Positions 1-8,350 of a DNA stretch of 43,678 nucleotides are shown here, in pieces (position 1 is the stretch's first letter; each line of letters begins with the position of its first letter). The stretch comes from Solirubrobacteraceae bacterium. GTDB taxonomy: Bacteria > Actinomycetota > Thermoleophilia > Solirubrobacterales > Solirubrobacteraceae. The translations under genes were made by a program, and so were the position numbers. The stretch lies in the NCBI GenBank assembly GCA_025451035.1, contig JANWLE010000014.1, positions 1-43,678 of the forward strand, written 5' to 3'. The notes below the pieces were generated by a model. That model was given only the letters and a program-made list of their open reading frames with translations, did not search any database and had not been told where the DNA came from.

Positions 1-81
1 CGCCACCTCATCGAGCCCGAGAAAACCTACTGGCGCAACCAAAACAAACAACCAGGCCGCTGGCCCGACCCTACAAACTGA
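1..81 (+). CDS. C-terminal fragment of an unrecognised protein (5' truncated by window edge)
   Basis: Frame 1 is open from the first base and stops at TGA 79-81, giving 26 residues rich in basic and aromatic residues (contains TYWRNQNKQPGRW). It is too short to assign a family. An imperfect direct repeat follows directly, which would be compatible with the tail of a transposase and an element end, but nothing proves this. Confidence 0.35.
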   Translation, partial: RHLIEPEKTYWRNQNKQPGRWPDPTN

Positions 82-86
82 GACCT

Positions 87-122
87 ATGACCCGACTCAA
101 GCGAGACACATGTCCCGACTCA
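87..122. repeat. 13-bp direct repeat pair with one mismatch
   Basis: ATG(A/T)CCCGACTCA occurs at 87-99 and 110-122, between the end of the partial gene and tRNA-Ser. The second copy begins with the 9-mer ATGTCCCGA, which also occurs twice directly before the integrase (6495-6503 and 6506-6514). It may be an element end or a protein-binding site. The function is unknown. Confidence 0.5.
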
Positions 123-131
123 TGACAAAGA

Positions 132-221
132 CGGAAGGGGGGGGATTCGAACCCCCGAAGCGGGGTTCGCCCGCTTGCTGGTTTTCAAGACCAGTGCATT
201 CAACCGCTCTGCCACCCTTCC
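132..221 (-). tRNA. tRNA-Ser (anticodon UGA)
   Basis: Read on the minus strand, acceptor arms GGAAGGG (221-215) and CCCTTCC (139-133) pair, with G as discriminator at 132. The anticodon loop reads CTTGAAA, so the anticodon is TGA and UCA codons are decoded. A long variable arm (GCGGG/CCCGC type) and a TTCGAAT T-loop are present, as expected of a class II serine tRNA. CCA is not encoded. Confidence 0.97.
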
Positions 222-700
222 CAGCGCGTATCTACGGGAAAGGCTAGTCGATCCGGTTGCCGCCGTAACCGATCGCCGTCAGGCGATCATCCAGCGGCCG
301 GCATGGCGGCGGACTCCTAGATTCGCCCCCCGTCGGCAGGCGCGAACACGCGGGCCTCGAGCTCGTGAAGAAGGTTGCGAGTCGGCTGCGCTCAGCGTGC
401 GGTCACCTGCTTCCTGGCCACGACGCTGTCGTAACGGTCAGATTGCCGATGACGCACTGACCACAACCACACCCGCAAGCTCGGGGTTCGTACCCGTCGT
501 GAGCTTGCCGTGCCGCCTGCACATGAACCGGGTCAGCGAGCTTAGATCGTGCGCAAAATCGTATTCGACATATGTTGACTTGCTCATGCGTTGCTCACGC
601 TGTCGGGGCGAACTGTCGGTGCACATAACAGGTCGAATGAGACCGGGGAGCCATTCCCCTTCTATGGCGGCGAGTCAAAGCCGCAGTTAGGAGACGCCCT
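222..700. other. Intergenic region, no supported gene
   Basis: Open frames here have no ribosome-binding site and no recognisable protein; the longest on the plus strand runs into tRNA-Ser. The stretch presumably holds the promoter of the DUF3494 gene. A TTGACTTGC at about 575 resembles a -35 box, but I could not pair it with a convincing -10. An AGGAG at 688-692 serves the ATG at 701. Confidence 0.5.
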
Positions 701-1753
701 ATGAACCGCGGCGTCCCATCGCAGCAGCAGACGCTCAGGCACCGCAGCGTCTCCCAGCGGCCGGAGCCGTCGACCGGCGACTCCCTCGCAGTAAAGCACC
801 GTTCCCCCAGAGAGGCCGGGCGCAGGACATTTCGAGTGGGAATGATCCTGCTGGGCTCACTGTCCGCCCTTATCTTCGCCAGTAGCGCCCTGGGCGCCAC
901 GAGTGTGGGGCTGGGAAAGGCCGCTAGCTTCTCGGTGCTGGGCGGCTCGACAATCACGAACACAGGTCAGACGACGATGTTCGGCGATCTCGGTCTCGCT
1001 CCCGGCTCCTCGGTGACCGGTGGCCCGGTAGTACTCGGCGAAGAACATATCGATGACGCGGTGGCGAATGACGCGAAGAGCGCCCTCACGACCGCCGCGA
1101 CGACAGCCGCGAACGAAGCGAGCAACGGCTCGGCCGGGGGAGATCTTGCCGGGCACGCTTTCCTACCGGGCGTTTATACCGCGAGCACATCGCTGCTGCT
1201 CTCGTCAGGGAGCGTGACGTTGAACGCCCAGGGCGACCCGAATGCGGTGTTCATCTTCCAGGTGGGCTCGACCTTGACGACGGGCTCTAACACCAGCGTC
1301 TCGCTCATAAACGGGGCGCAGGCGTGTAACGTCTTCTGGCAAGTCGGCTCCTCCGCGACGCTTGGGACCGGCACGCACTTCGTCGGCACGATCATGGCCG
1401 CAGACAGCATCACGGCGAACACCGGCGCCACAATCCAGGGCAGGCTGCTCGCGCAGACCGCCGCGGTGACGCTGGAAGACAACACGATCACCACGTCTAC
1501 CTGTGCTTCCGCCGGCGGCGGCACGGAAACCACCACCGGCGCAGGCACGACCACCAGCAGCGGTGGAGGAAGCACCTCGAGCACAGGCGTGAGCACTGCT
1601 TCCCCAACGACCACGGGCGCGGTGCCGATTGCGTCGAAGACGATTGACAGACGCCATAGACACCACAAGCGCCATCGCGCGCGCAAAGCCGCCACGCCAC
1701 GCTCGCCGGCTCATCCGGCGCTCCCGCACAGGCACGGCTCATTCACCGGCTGA
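701..1753 (+). CDS. Secreted ice-binding-like DUF3494 protein
   Basis: This 350-residue exported protein carries one DUF3494 (ice-binding-like adhesive) domain. A basic N-terminus of about 46 residues precedes a hydrophobic stretch (MILLGSLSALIFASSALGA, from residue 48) that looks like a signal peptide. The domain, about residues 68-265, shows the family's hallmark phrases: an SVLGGSTITNTG opening, GDLGLAPGSSVTG, LPGVYTASTS, FIFQVGSTLTT, NVFWQVGSSATLGT, FVGTIMA, and GRLLAQTAAVTL. A Thr/Ser/Gly-rich linker (270-310) leads to a very basic His/Arg-rich tail, possibly for cell-envelope attachment. Known members form a beta-solenoid that binds ice or acts as an adhesin; which applies here cannot be told. 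AGGAG lies 8 bases before ATG 701; a later ATG at 842 would give a more typical signal peptide. Confidence 0.9.
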   Translation: MNRGVPSQQQTLRHRSVSQRPEPSTGDSLAVKHRSPREAGRRTFRVGMILLGSLSALIFASSALGATSVGLGKAASFSVLGGSTITNTGQTTMFGDLGLAPGSSVTGGPVVLGEEHIDDAVANDAKSALTTAATTAANEASNGSAGGDLAGHAFLPGVYTASTSLLLSSGSVTLNAQGDPNAVFIFQVGSTLTTGSNTSVSLINGAQACNVFWQVGSSATLGTGTHFVGTIMAADSITANTGATIQGRLLAQTAAVTLEDNTITTSTCASAGGGTETTTGAGTTTSSGGGSTSSTGVSTASPTTTGAVPIASKTIDRRHRHHKRHRARKAATPRSPAHPALPHRHGSFTG

Positions 1754-1770
1754 GCGTCGTCGGGCTGGCG

Positions 1771-2448
1771 GTGTGCCTGCTCGGCTTCACAACAAGCTCA
1801 GCGTTCGGCGCAGACACTCCAACACGGGTGCGGGCCACTCAGCAGCTCGTGGAGCTGCTGAGTGGCCACGCCGCACACAGCGCACCGGCGGCCGGCTCGC
1901 CCCAGGTCGCGTTCGTCCGCGACAGTAGGCCGATCACAGGCGAGCAGACGACGCTGCCAGTGATCGGACGCTCGACGGGGCCCAACGCGACGGCATGGCT
2001 AAAGGTGATGCTTCCCGGCCGCCCCGATGGATCGACGGGATGGATCGCCAAGGCAGGCACCCGCGAGCTTATTACGGGCTGGCGCATTCTGGTGGATCTC
2101 GGCGCACGCCGTGTAGCGGTCTACCACGACGGGCACAAGGCGAGAGCATTCCAAGCCGTGGTGGGCAAGCCGTCCACGCCGACCCCAACCGGCCAGTTCT
2201 TCGTTGAGGAGACCGTGCAGTTGGGACTCGGCGAGGCCGATGGTCCGTTCGCGCTGGCACTCAGCGCACGCTCCAACGTGTTGCAGGAATTCGAAGGAGG
2301 CCCCGGCCAGATCGGGATACACGGTCGAGAGGGCCTTGGAGGAACACTCGGCAGAGCCGAATCACACGGCTGCATCCGGCTCGCCACCGCCAGCATCGAC
2401 TGGCTGGCCGCCCGCATCGGCCCTGGTATACCCGTAAAGATCTACTGA
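1771..2448 (+). CDS. L,D-transpeptidase (YkuD family), secreted
   Basis: The C-terminal half is a YkuD catalytic domain with the histidine (IGIHGREGLGG) and the catalytic-cysteine motif SHGCIR near the end. Family members form 3-3 peptidoglycan cross-links or attach proteins to peptidoglycan outside the membrane. The GTG at 1771 gives 225 residues, but the same frame is open upstream from 1660 and reads RLIHRLSVVGLAVCLLGF before ASAFGA-like residues, a better signal peptide with a charged N-terminus. No ATG, GTG or TTG exists in that extension; a CTG at 1750 overlaps the TGA of the DUF3494 gene (CTGA). The start is therefore unsettled: coupling from the upstream gene, a non-standard start or a sequence error are possible. 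Pairing with a secreted adhesin-like protein suggests an envelope role. Confidence 0.85.
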   Translation: MCLLGFTTSSAFGADTPTRVRATQQLVELLSGHAAHSAPAAGSPQVAFVRDSRPITGEQTTLPVIGRSTGPNATAWLKVMLPGRPDGSTGWIAKAGTRELITGWRILVDLGARRVAVYHDGHKARAFQAVVGKPSTPTPTGQFFVEETVQLGLGEADGPFALALSARSNVLQEFEGGPGQIGIHGREGLGGTLGRAESHGCIRLATASIDWLAARIGPGIPVKIY

Positions 2449-2479
2449 GCAGTGCCGCCTGTCGTTTATGTGCTCCTAG

Positions 2480-3610
2480 TTATGCGGCGGCCGCGACCGG
2501 CTCGGCCAGGCCTGTCGCCGCTGTGAGCTCCGCGTCCTGCCCGGAGTCCCCAGAGCCCGGCAGCGCGAGCTTGAAGATCTTCCGCACCACCGAGCCGAAC
2601 TGCTTACGCAGCGGTCCGGCGTTGTAGGGCAGCCTGTAGCGCTCGCAGATCTCGCGCACCTCAAGCGCGATCTCGGCGTAGCGGTGCGCGGGTATGTCGG
2701 GAAAGAGGTGGTGCTCGATCTGGTGGGACAGATTCCCGGACAACAGGTGGAACAGCGACCCGCCGGTCAGATTCGCCGAGCCGAGCATCTGGCGCAGGTA
2801 CCAGCCGCCACGGGTCTCGCCCTCGACCTCCTCGAGGGAGAACTCGTGCGTCCCCTCGGGGAAGTGGCCGCAGAAGATGATCATGAACGACCACAGGTTG
2901 CGGGCCACGTTGGCGGTCAGGTTGCCTGTCAACGTGAATGGCGCACCCGGCCCCGCGAGCAGCGGGAACAGCAGGTAGTCCTTCAAAACCTGGCGGCGGC
3001 CCTTACGCCACACAGCGCGCAACACATCCCCCTTATCGCCTAGCGAGATCTCGCCGGCCTGGATCCGCTCGACCTCGAGATCGTGGACCGCGACGCCCCA
3101 CTCGAACAGCAGCGCCAACAGCGCCGCGTACACAGGATTGCCGAGGTCACGTGGCCGCCATGACTGGTCCTCTGACATCCGCAGCACGCCGTAGCCGATG
3201 TCGCGGTCGAGCCCGAGTACATTGGTGTGCGTGTGGTGCATGTAGTTGTGGCTGTGACGCCACTGGTCGCCGGGACAGGCGGTATCCCACTCGAAGCGCT
3301 TTGAATCAAGGGCCGGGTCTTTCATCCAGTCGTACTGGCCGTGCATCACGTTGTGGCCGATCTCCATGTTGTCGAGGATCTTCGACAGCGACAGCGCAGT
3401 GACGCCAGCCAGCCACGCGGGCGGCAGCCAGCCGACCTCTAGCAGCGCGCGCCCGCCGACCTCCAGGCCGCGCTGAGCCCGGATCACGCGGCGTATGTAC
3501 TCGGCGTCTCGCTCGCCGAGCGACGCGACTACGCGATTGCGCAGCTCGTCGAGCTCGCGGCCGAGGGCCTCGATCTGCTCAGTTGTCAGTTCAGGGTGTG
3601 GCGTGGGCAT
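2480..3610 (-). CDS. Membrane fatty-acid desaturase
   Basis: A 376-residue di-iron membrane desaturase. Three histidine boxes are visible: HNVMH (86-90), HSHNYMHH (119-126) and HQIEHH (296-301); together they ligate the two irons. Hydrophobic segments lie between the boxes. The chosen ATG at 3608-3610 has GGAGGAG 7 bases upstream, whereas the open frame extends further without such support. The gene is 20 bases downstream of a ferredoxin reductase, so the two should be cotranscribed and act as an electron-transfer pair, as for mycobacterial DesA3/Rv3230c and Pseudomonas DesB/DesC. The likely reaction is O2-dependent insertion of a double bond into an acyl-CoA or lipid acyl chain; the regioselectivity cannot be read from the sequence. 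Confidence 0.93.
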   Translation of the reverse strand: MPTPHPELTTEQIEALGRELDELRNRVVASLGERDAEYIRRVIRAQRGLEVGGRALLEVGWLPPAWLAGVTALSLSKILDNMEIGHNVMHGQYDWMKDPALDSKRFEWDTACPGDQWRHSHNYMHHTHTNVLGLDRDIGYGVLRMSEDQSWRPRDLGNPVYAALLALLFEWGVAVHDLEVERIQAGEISLGDKGDVLRAVWRKGRRQVLKDYLLFPLLAGPGAPFTLTGNLTANVARNLWSFMIIFCGHFPEGTHEFSLEEVEGETRGGWYLRQMLGSANLTGGSLFHLLSGNLSHQIEHHLFPDIPAHRYAEIALEVREICERYRLPYNAGPLRKQFGSVVRKIFKLALPGSGDSGQDAELTAATGLAEPVAAAA

Positions 3611-3630
3611 GCTGGGAGCTCCTCCAATGT

Positions 3631-4707
3631 CTAGATCTCGAGCGCGACGTCCCCGACCGGCACCGACACGCACAGCTGGATGTCCTCGTCTTCCTCGTCG
3701 GAGACCTCGCCGGTGCGGAGGTCGCGGACTGCGCCGGCGGTCTTGCGGCACGTGCACGTGTGGCAGATCCCCATCCGACAGCCGAACTCGGGCGACAGGC
3801 CGGCGATCTCGGCCTGCTCGAGCAGCGAGCCGGAGGCGATGGCCGCGGTCAGGCCGCTGCGCTGGAACCGGATCGTCCCCGCGGTGGGGCGCTCGCCGGC
3901 GAGCGCGAGCTTCAGCGAGGGCGGCGTGAACGTCTCCGAGCGTAGTCCGCCCGGCCAGAAAGCGCTCACGCCATCGATCAGCGACGGCGGTCCGCACACC
4001 ATCGCCGTAGCGCCATCGAGATCGCCGATCAGCTGGCGCAACGATTCCGGGGATGCGTGCCCGTCCCCTTCCCGGGTCGCCACGTATGCGACCCGGATCC
4101 CCCGATGACGCGCGGCGACCGCCTCGACCTCGAGGCGATAGAGCCAGTCGGCCCGCGTTTGGGCGTAATGCACGAACGCAAGCTCGCCGTCAAAGCCCTC
4201 CTCGCACAGTGTCCGCAGCATCGACAGCACCGGCGTGATGCCACTGCCGCCGCTGATCAGCGCCAGTCGCTCAGGGCGCGGGTCGGGGAGCGCGAAAGAC
4301 CCCGAAGCCTGGCTCAGGTGCACGATCGCTCCGGGCGCGAGCCGCTCCCGCAGCCAGCGCGACACCAGCCCATCCGGATGCGCCGTGACTGTCAGCTCAA
4401 GAAACTCCGCTCGCTCCGAACACGCGGGCGAATAGGTCCGGGTGCGGCGGACGCCGTCGATCTCGACCCCGACGCGCACGAACTGGCCGGCACGGAAACC
4501 CTGAAAGGCGGCGTTGGGCCGCAGCGTCAGCGTCACACTCCGGGTGGTCTGCCTACGGACGGCCTGCACGGATGCCCGGGCATCGTGGACCGTCAAAGCG
4601 GGGCGGATCAGCTCAAGGTAGCTGTCGATCCCATGGGGACCGACGAGCGCGTCGATTAGCGAGGACCGCAGCAGGCGGCGGGCGGGGAAGGACGGCATCC
4701 ACGACAT
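3631..4707 (-). CDS. Ferredoxin reductase with C-terminal 2Fe-2S domain (desaturase electron donor)
   Basis: A 358-residue flavoprotein. The FAD-binding motif RTYS is at about 90-93, the NAD(P)-binding loop GGSGITP at 153-159, and a plant-type 2Fe-2S domain at the C-terminus carries Cys310, Cys315, Cys318 (CRMGICHTC) and Cys346. The layout matches reductases that pass electrons from NAD(P)H to a partner desaturase or monooxygenase, and the downstream gene is such a desaturase. The ATG at 4705-4707 lies inside a palindrome shared with the divergent TetR gene; a TTG at 4716 is an alternative. No Shine-Dalgarno is visible, so a leaderless transcript is possible, with the operator overlapping its 5' end. 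Confidence 0.93.
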   Translation of the reverse strand: MSWMPSFPARRLLRSSLIDALVGPHGIDSYLELIRPALTVHDARASVQAVRRQTTRSVTLTLRPNAAFQGFRAGQFVRVGVEIDGVRRTRTYSPACSERAEFLELTVTAHPDGLVSRWLRERLAPGAIVHLSQASGSFALPDPRPERLALISGGSGITPVLSMLRTLCEEGFDGELAFVHYAQTRADWLYRLEVEAVAARHRGIRVAYVATREGDGHASPESLRQLIGDLDGATAMVCGPPSLIDGVSAFWPGGLRSETFTPPSLKLALAGERPTAGTIRFQRSGLTAAIASGSLLEQAEIAGLSPEFGCRMGICHTCTCRKTAGAVRDLRTGEVSDEEDEDIQLCVSVPVGDVALEI

Positions 4708-4726
4708 AGTGTACAATTGTTCACTA
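4707..4726. promoter_or_regulatory. Probable TetR operator (20-bp palindrome)
   Basis: Bases 4707-4726 form an inverted repeat centred between 4716 and 4717, with 18 of 20 positions symmetrical and a core ACAATTGT. It lies between the desaturase operon and the divergent TetR gene and overlaps the reductase start. This is where a regulator of both promoters would bind. The arrangement resembles the DesT-controlled desCB operon of Pseudomonas. Confidence 0.75.
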
Positions 4727-4768
4727 ATTCGTCAAGCTCTAAACCCTGTGTGTGACGGGGTGCACACT

Positions 4769-5479
4769 GTGAGTCAACACAAACGTTCACGCACTCACTC
4801 AGGCCATGCAGGTGCGCGGTTGACGCAGGCCGAGCGCCGTCACCAGACCCGGCAGGCGCTGCTCGAAGCCGCTCGCAGCCGGATGGACGCAGGCGAGAGC
4901 TTCGACTCGCTCAGCTTGCGCAGCGTCGCCAGAGCCGCTGGCGTCGTTCCAGCTGCCTTCTACCGTCACTTCGCGAGCATGGACGAGCTCGGGCTTGCGC
5001 TTGTCGACGAGTCGTTCCTGAGCCTGCGCAGCATGCTTCGCCGAGCGCGCGAGGACGGGCTGCCGCCAGAGCACATCGTCCACCGCTCGGTCGAGATCCT
5101 CGTCGAGCACGTGCTCGCCCATCGCCAGCACTTCGCATTCGTCGCCGGCGCCCGGTCGAGCGGCAACGGCGTCCTGCGTCATGCAATTCGCAACGAGATC
5201 AGGCTGTTTACGAGCGAGCTGGCGACCGATCTGGCGCGGTTCCCCATCCTGCGCGAATGGACCACAGAGGATCTACAGATGCTCGCAGGGCTGCTCGTCA
5301 ACTCGATGATTGCGATCATCGAGGCGATCCTCGAGTTGCCGACCTCGGGTCCGGCTGGCGACCCGCGCCCCGAGGCCCTCAAAGAGTTTGTGCGGCTGGC
5401 AGAGAAGCAGCTGCGCCTGCCGCTGCTGGGCGTGCCTTCGTGGCGCAGCATAGGCGTCAAAGAGACGCCAGCAGGCTGA
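4769..5479 (+). CDS. TetR-family regulator of the desaturase operon
   Basis: This TetR-type repressor has its helix-turn-helix near the N-terminus (LSLRSVARAAGVVPAAFYRH), preceded by the usual helix 1 (RRHQTRQALLEAAR) and followed by a helical ligand-binding domain. The GTG at 4769 gives 236 residues; in-frame GTGs at 4709, 4748 and 4760 are possible, but the first lies inside the palindromic operator and would make a long non-conserved extension. It is divergent from the reductase/desaturase operon and most simply represses it. By analogy with DesT the ligand may be an acyl-CoA, which is inference from context. Confidence 0.88.
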   Translation: MSQHKRSRTHSGHAGARLTQAERRHQTRQALLEAARSRMDAGESFDSLSLRSVARAAGVVPAAFYRHFASMDELGLALVDESFLSLRSMLRRAREDGLPPEHIVHRSVEILVEHVLAHRQHFAFVAGARSSGNGVLRHAIRNEIRLFTSELATDLARFPILREWTTEDLQMLAGLLVNSMIAIIEAILELPTSGPAGDPRPEALKEFVRLAEKQLRLPLLGVPSWRSIGVKETPAG

Positions 5480-5629
5480 ACGAGCCGCCGCCACGGTACT
5501 GCGGTGAGGCGCGCGGTCCGTCGAGGGCCGCCTACCGGCGCCACCGACAGCTACATGCGTCCGACGACCAGACGGGTAATCCCCAACTTTGGTGGGCCTA
5601 CGGCGTTTTAAGGAAGAAGGAGGTATGCG

Positions 5630-6085
5630 ATGTCTAAGAAGCTAATCGGGTTTGTTTGCGTGCTTGCGGTTGCTGGCGTGCCAATGGCTGCGGCTGCCAA
5701 GCCGCATCCGAGTCCGCCCGCAAAGCCGCACAAGTGCACGCCGCATGCGGTGGCCTATCGCGTGTCGGGTGCTCTCGTCAGCTCTGATCTGACCACGTCG
5801 GGCCGGCACATGGCGAACGGCACGATCACGGTCATGGTGAGCGGCGCGAACAAGGCCGCAAAGAACGCGGGCGCCACGAAGGGCAGCACGCAGACGTATA
5901 CGCTGACGAACACCACGGTGCACTACGCGCACGTGGTTGCGCAGCCCAATCCGGCGGCTGGCACCCGCACCGTTGTGAAGGGCACGATTACCGTTGTCGA
6001 GAAGAAGTGCCAAGGCGCCAGCGGGGCAGGGCAGGTGACGATCAAGCGCGTCGATTTCACGCCCGCGCCAAAGCGCAAGCCATAA
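5630..6085 (+). CDS. Small secreted protein of unknown function
   Basis: A 151-residue protein with a clear signal peptide (KK, then a hydrophobic core to residue 19, then an AAAA cleavage region near 20-23). The mature part is rich in Thr, Val and Lys with beta-strand-like alternation and two cysteines (about residues 37 and 129) that could form one disulfide. The C-terminus is basic. I do not recognise a family. AAGAAGGAGG lies just upstream of ATG 5630, a very strong ribosome-binding site. It appears monocistronic, ending before a strong terminator. Confidence 0.8.
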   Translation: MSKKLIGFVCVLAVAGVPMAAAAKPHPSPPAKPHKCTPHAVAYRVSGALVSSDLTTSGRHMANGTITVMVSGANKAAKNAGATKGSTQTYTLTNTTVHYAHVVAQPNPAAGTRTVVKGTITVVEKKCQGASGAGQVTIKRVDFTPAPKRKP

Positions 6086-6100
6086 CGGCTTGCAGTGGAC

Positions 6101-6135
6101 CCATGCGTCTCGCCCCTGATGGGCGAGACGCATGG
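6101..6135. terminator. Strong hairpin terminator
   Basis: A perfect 15-bp stem (6101-6115 with 6121-6135) closes a 5-base loop, 16 bases after the stop of the small secreted gene. No U-run follows, which is common in high-GC actinobacteria. Confidence 0.8.
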
Positions 6136-6210
6136 TCCGAGTCTGGGAGAACCCCACGGACGGCACTCGCGAATCTGGGGCCGCTAGCCTCTAAACTAGC
6201 CGAGCCGCCA

Positions 6211-6299
6211 GGAGAGGTGGCCGAGTGGCTGAAGGCACTCGCCTGCTAAGCGAGTATGGGGGTTAAACTCCATCGCGGGTTCGAATCCCGCCCTCTCCG
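6211..6299 (+). tRNA. tRNA-Ser (anticodon GCU)
   Basis: Acceptor arms GGAGAGG (6211-6217) and CCTCTCC (6292-6298) pair, with discriminator G6299. The anticodon loop is CTGCTAA, so the anticodon is GCT and AGC/AGU codons are decoded. A long variable arm and a GGTTCGAATCC T-arm confirm a class II serine tRNA. CCA is not encoded. Confidence 0.97.
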
Positions 6300-6361
6300 T
6301 TGTGTGCGGGCATCCGTCTTGAGGCCAGCGCTAGCCGCTGCCGACTAGACTGGAGCCGTCT

Positions 6362-6435
<74 letters not shown>

Positions 6436-6491
6436 TAATAAAAGCCTGTAAATCTGTGGTTTTGGGATTTTGGCTTCTTCCGTAGACGTTA

Positions 6492-6514
6492 AATATGTCC
6501 CGAATATGTCCCGA
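6492..6514 (+). repeat. Two adjacent copies of AATATGTCCCGA before the integrase
   Basis: The 12-mer occurs at 6492-6503 and 6503-6514, sharing one base, 20 bases before the integrase ATG. Position and spacing suit integrase/excisionase arm sites or an operator for the integrase promoter. The 9-mer ATGTCCCGA also occurs at 110-118. Confidence 0.5.
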
Positions 6515-6534
6515 GACTTTGCTAAAATGAGCAC

Positions 6535-7845
6535 ATGCAGCAGCGTGTTCATGGGCCGACTTCAGCGTCTCAGACTGCGCAGCAAGCGCTCCGGCGTCGA
6601 GATTTTCAGCCGCCGACTGGCCATGTCTTTCGGGCTGAGCGCAAGCGCGGTCCAGTTTGGTATGCCAAGTACAGGCTCCCGGATGGTCGCCAGGTACAGC
6701 GCAAGCTAGGCCCCGCGTGGACTGAGCGCGGCCGCCCGCCCGACGGCTACTTCACTAAGCGGCTTGCGGAGGACTGGCTTCGTGATGTCCTCGATGAAGC
6801 ACGCCGGGGAACGTTGCCGGGAATGGTCCGTACCGGCGCCACCTTCGCAGACGCCGCCGCAGAGTTCCTTCGCTATGTAGAGCACGACCGCACATTGAAG
6901 CCATCGACTTTGCGCGGCTACAGATCGATCATCAGCGCCTACCTGCTCCCGGCCTTCGGCCCAAAGCGGATCGAGGACATCACGACCCGCGACATCGAAG
7001 AGTGGCGCTCCAAACTCATAAGAGTGGGAGGCGGCCGTAGGCGCAAACAGCCAGCCCCCGAGAATGATGACGAGAAAACTCCGCCAGCGTTGGCAAACAA
7101 CTCCAAGAACCGGATTGTGACTCTCCTGCATGGGATCTTCGTGCGGGCGTGCAAGGTCTACGGGCTCACTCTCAATCCGGTCTCCGGCGTCGAGCGACAT
7201 CCAGTCAAGCTGGCCGGCGACATCGATGTCTTCAGCCCCGAGGAGACAATGGCGCTTGTGCGCGCTGCCGACTCCGATCAGGATGGCGCGATCTACCTCA
7301 CAGCAGCCTTTACGGGACTACGCCGCGGCGAGCTGATCGCGCTGCGCTGGCGCGACGTCGACTTTGCCGGGTCGACGATCCGCGTCCGGGCCAGCTATGC
7401 CGGCGGTGCTCTCACTGCGCCGAAGTCCGGAAAGGTGCGGTCAGTGCCACTGGCTCCCGAAGTAGCGCGAGTTCTCGACCAACTCTCCCGCCGCGAGCAC
7501 TTCACCGGCGAGGACGATCTCGTATTCATCGGAGAGGCCGGCTCCTACCTCGACGGCTCAGCTTTGCGGCGGCGCTACCAGAAGGCGCTCAAACAAGCCG
7601 GGCTGCGACCGCTTCGCTTCCACGATCTGCGCCACACCTTTGGGACTCGCATGATCGCGAAGGCCGACATCCGCCGCGTCCAGGAGTGGATGGGTCACGC
7701 CGATATTCAGACCACCATGCGCTACCTGCACTACGCGCCGCGCGAGGAGGACGCACGGCTTGTTGCCGAAGCATTCAAGATCGAGCCAAGTGGCACTGAG
7801 CAGCTGCCTGCACAAATTGTCGACGAGCAGGGACGTGACGGGTAG
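6535..7845 (+). CDS. int: Tyrosine site-specific integrase
   Basis: A 436-residue phage/ICE-type integrase. An N-terminal arm-binding domain (RGPVWYAKYRLPDGR at about 39-53) is followed by a SAM-like core-binding domain (about 100-210) and the catalytic domain. Catalytic residues are visible: Arg in TGLRRGE (about 263), His363 and Arg366 in HDLRH, His388 in MGHADIQTT and the nucleophile Tyr397 in MRYLHY. It should catalyse strand exchange between the tRNA-Arg end and an element attachment site. It looks intact, is directly downstream of the tRNA, and probably marks the left end of the element carrying the genes to its right. Confidence 0.95.
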   Translation: MQQRVHGPTSASQTAQQALRRRDFQPPTGHVFRAERKRGPVWYAKYRLPDGRQVQRKLGPAWTERGRPPDGYFTKRLAEDWLRDVLDEARRGTLPGMVRTGATFADAAAEFLRYVEHDRTLKPSTLRGYRSIISAYLLPAFGPKRIEDITTRDIEEWRSKLIRVGGGRRRKQPAPENDDEKTPPALANNSKNRIVTLLHGIFVRACKVYGLTLNPVSGVERHPVKLAGDIDVFSPEETMALVRAADSDQDGAIYLTAAFTGLRRGELIALRWRDVDFAGSTIRVRASYAGGALTAPKSGKVRSVPLAPEVARVLDQLSRREHFTGEDDLVFIGEAGSYLDGSALRRRYQKALKQAGLRPLRFHDLRHTFGTRMIAKADIRRVQEWMGHADIQTTMRYLHYAPREEDARLVAEAFKIEPSGTEQLPAQIVDEQGRDG

Positions 7846-7900
7846 CAGAGCTCAAATCGATGTCAGGAGCGAAGCTGTAGTGGCGCCTGAAGAGTCCTTC

Positions 7901-7922
7901 CGATCAGACTGGGCTCTGATCG
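7901..7922. terminator. Bidirectional hairpin between convergent genes
   Basis: CGATCAGA (7901-7908) pairs with TCTGATCG (7915-7922) around a 6-base loop. It lies between the ends of the integrase and the MerR-like gene, which face each other. Confidence 0.6.
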
Positions 7923-7942
7923 AGCACCGGCGACGGCGGCTA

Positions 7943-8350
7943 CTAGACTGCGGCGAGCGCCGCATTCACCTCGCGTATGGCGTATTGCGTGTCGTAGGCG
8001 AGGGTTGGGGACTCTTGTTCGTGCGCCGCCGGGACGTCAGCCGCAGGTAGGACGCTGACTGAGCCGTTTACAAGCACAACTGCGCCCTCTGTGAGCGCTG
8101 TCTGGTTGGTCTGCAGGTGCTCTGCGACCTGCTCGAGTAGCTCAAACGAGATTCCCGAGGCTCGGAGCTCGGCGATGATCTTGGCTTGGACCGCGTCCTC
8201 GATGCTGAAGAGATTAGGCGATCCTGTGCCGCTCGACGCTTGAAGGCTAGGCCGCAGCAGACCACGTCCTAGCCAGCTGTGCAACGTGCGGTATTCCACG
8301 CCGATCGTCTGGGCTAGCTGCGGCAATGTCAGCAGCCTCAGCGCTGCCAT
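7943..8350 (-). CDS. MerR-like helix-turn-helix regulator
   Basis: 135 residues with a MerR-type DNA-binding domain at the N-terminus (LPQLAQTIGVEYRTLHSWLGRGLL, then LFSIEDAVQAKIIAELRASGIS), followed by a short C-terminal region without a recognisable ligand motif. ATG 8348-8350 has GAGGAGG 9 bases upstream. It is divergent from the Ubl operon, with 245 bases between the two starts, so it is the natural candidate to control that operon. MerR proteins normally act as dimers on promoters with long spacers. Only the gene arrangement supports the regulatory link. Confidence 0.82.
   Translation of the reverse strand: MAALRLLTLPQLAQTIGVEYRTLHSWLGRGLLRPSLQASSGTGSPNLFSIEDAVQAKIIAELRASGISFELLEQVAEHLQTNQTALTEGAVVLVNGSVSVLPAADVPAAHEQESPTLAYDTQYAIREVNAALAAV

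Noticed and set aside
175..690. Plus-strand open frame of 171 codons
   Set aside because: It overlaps tRNA-Ser, has no ribosome-binding site, and its product has no recognisable feature.
4268..4278. CTCAGGGCGCG, matching the end of tRNA-Arg, as a second attachment site
   Set aside because: Only 11 bases match, it lies inside the reductase gene and on the wrong side of the integrase.
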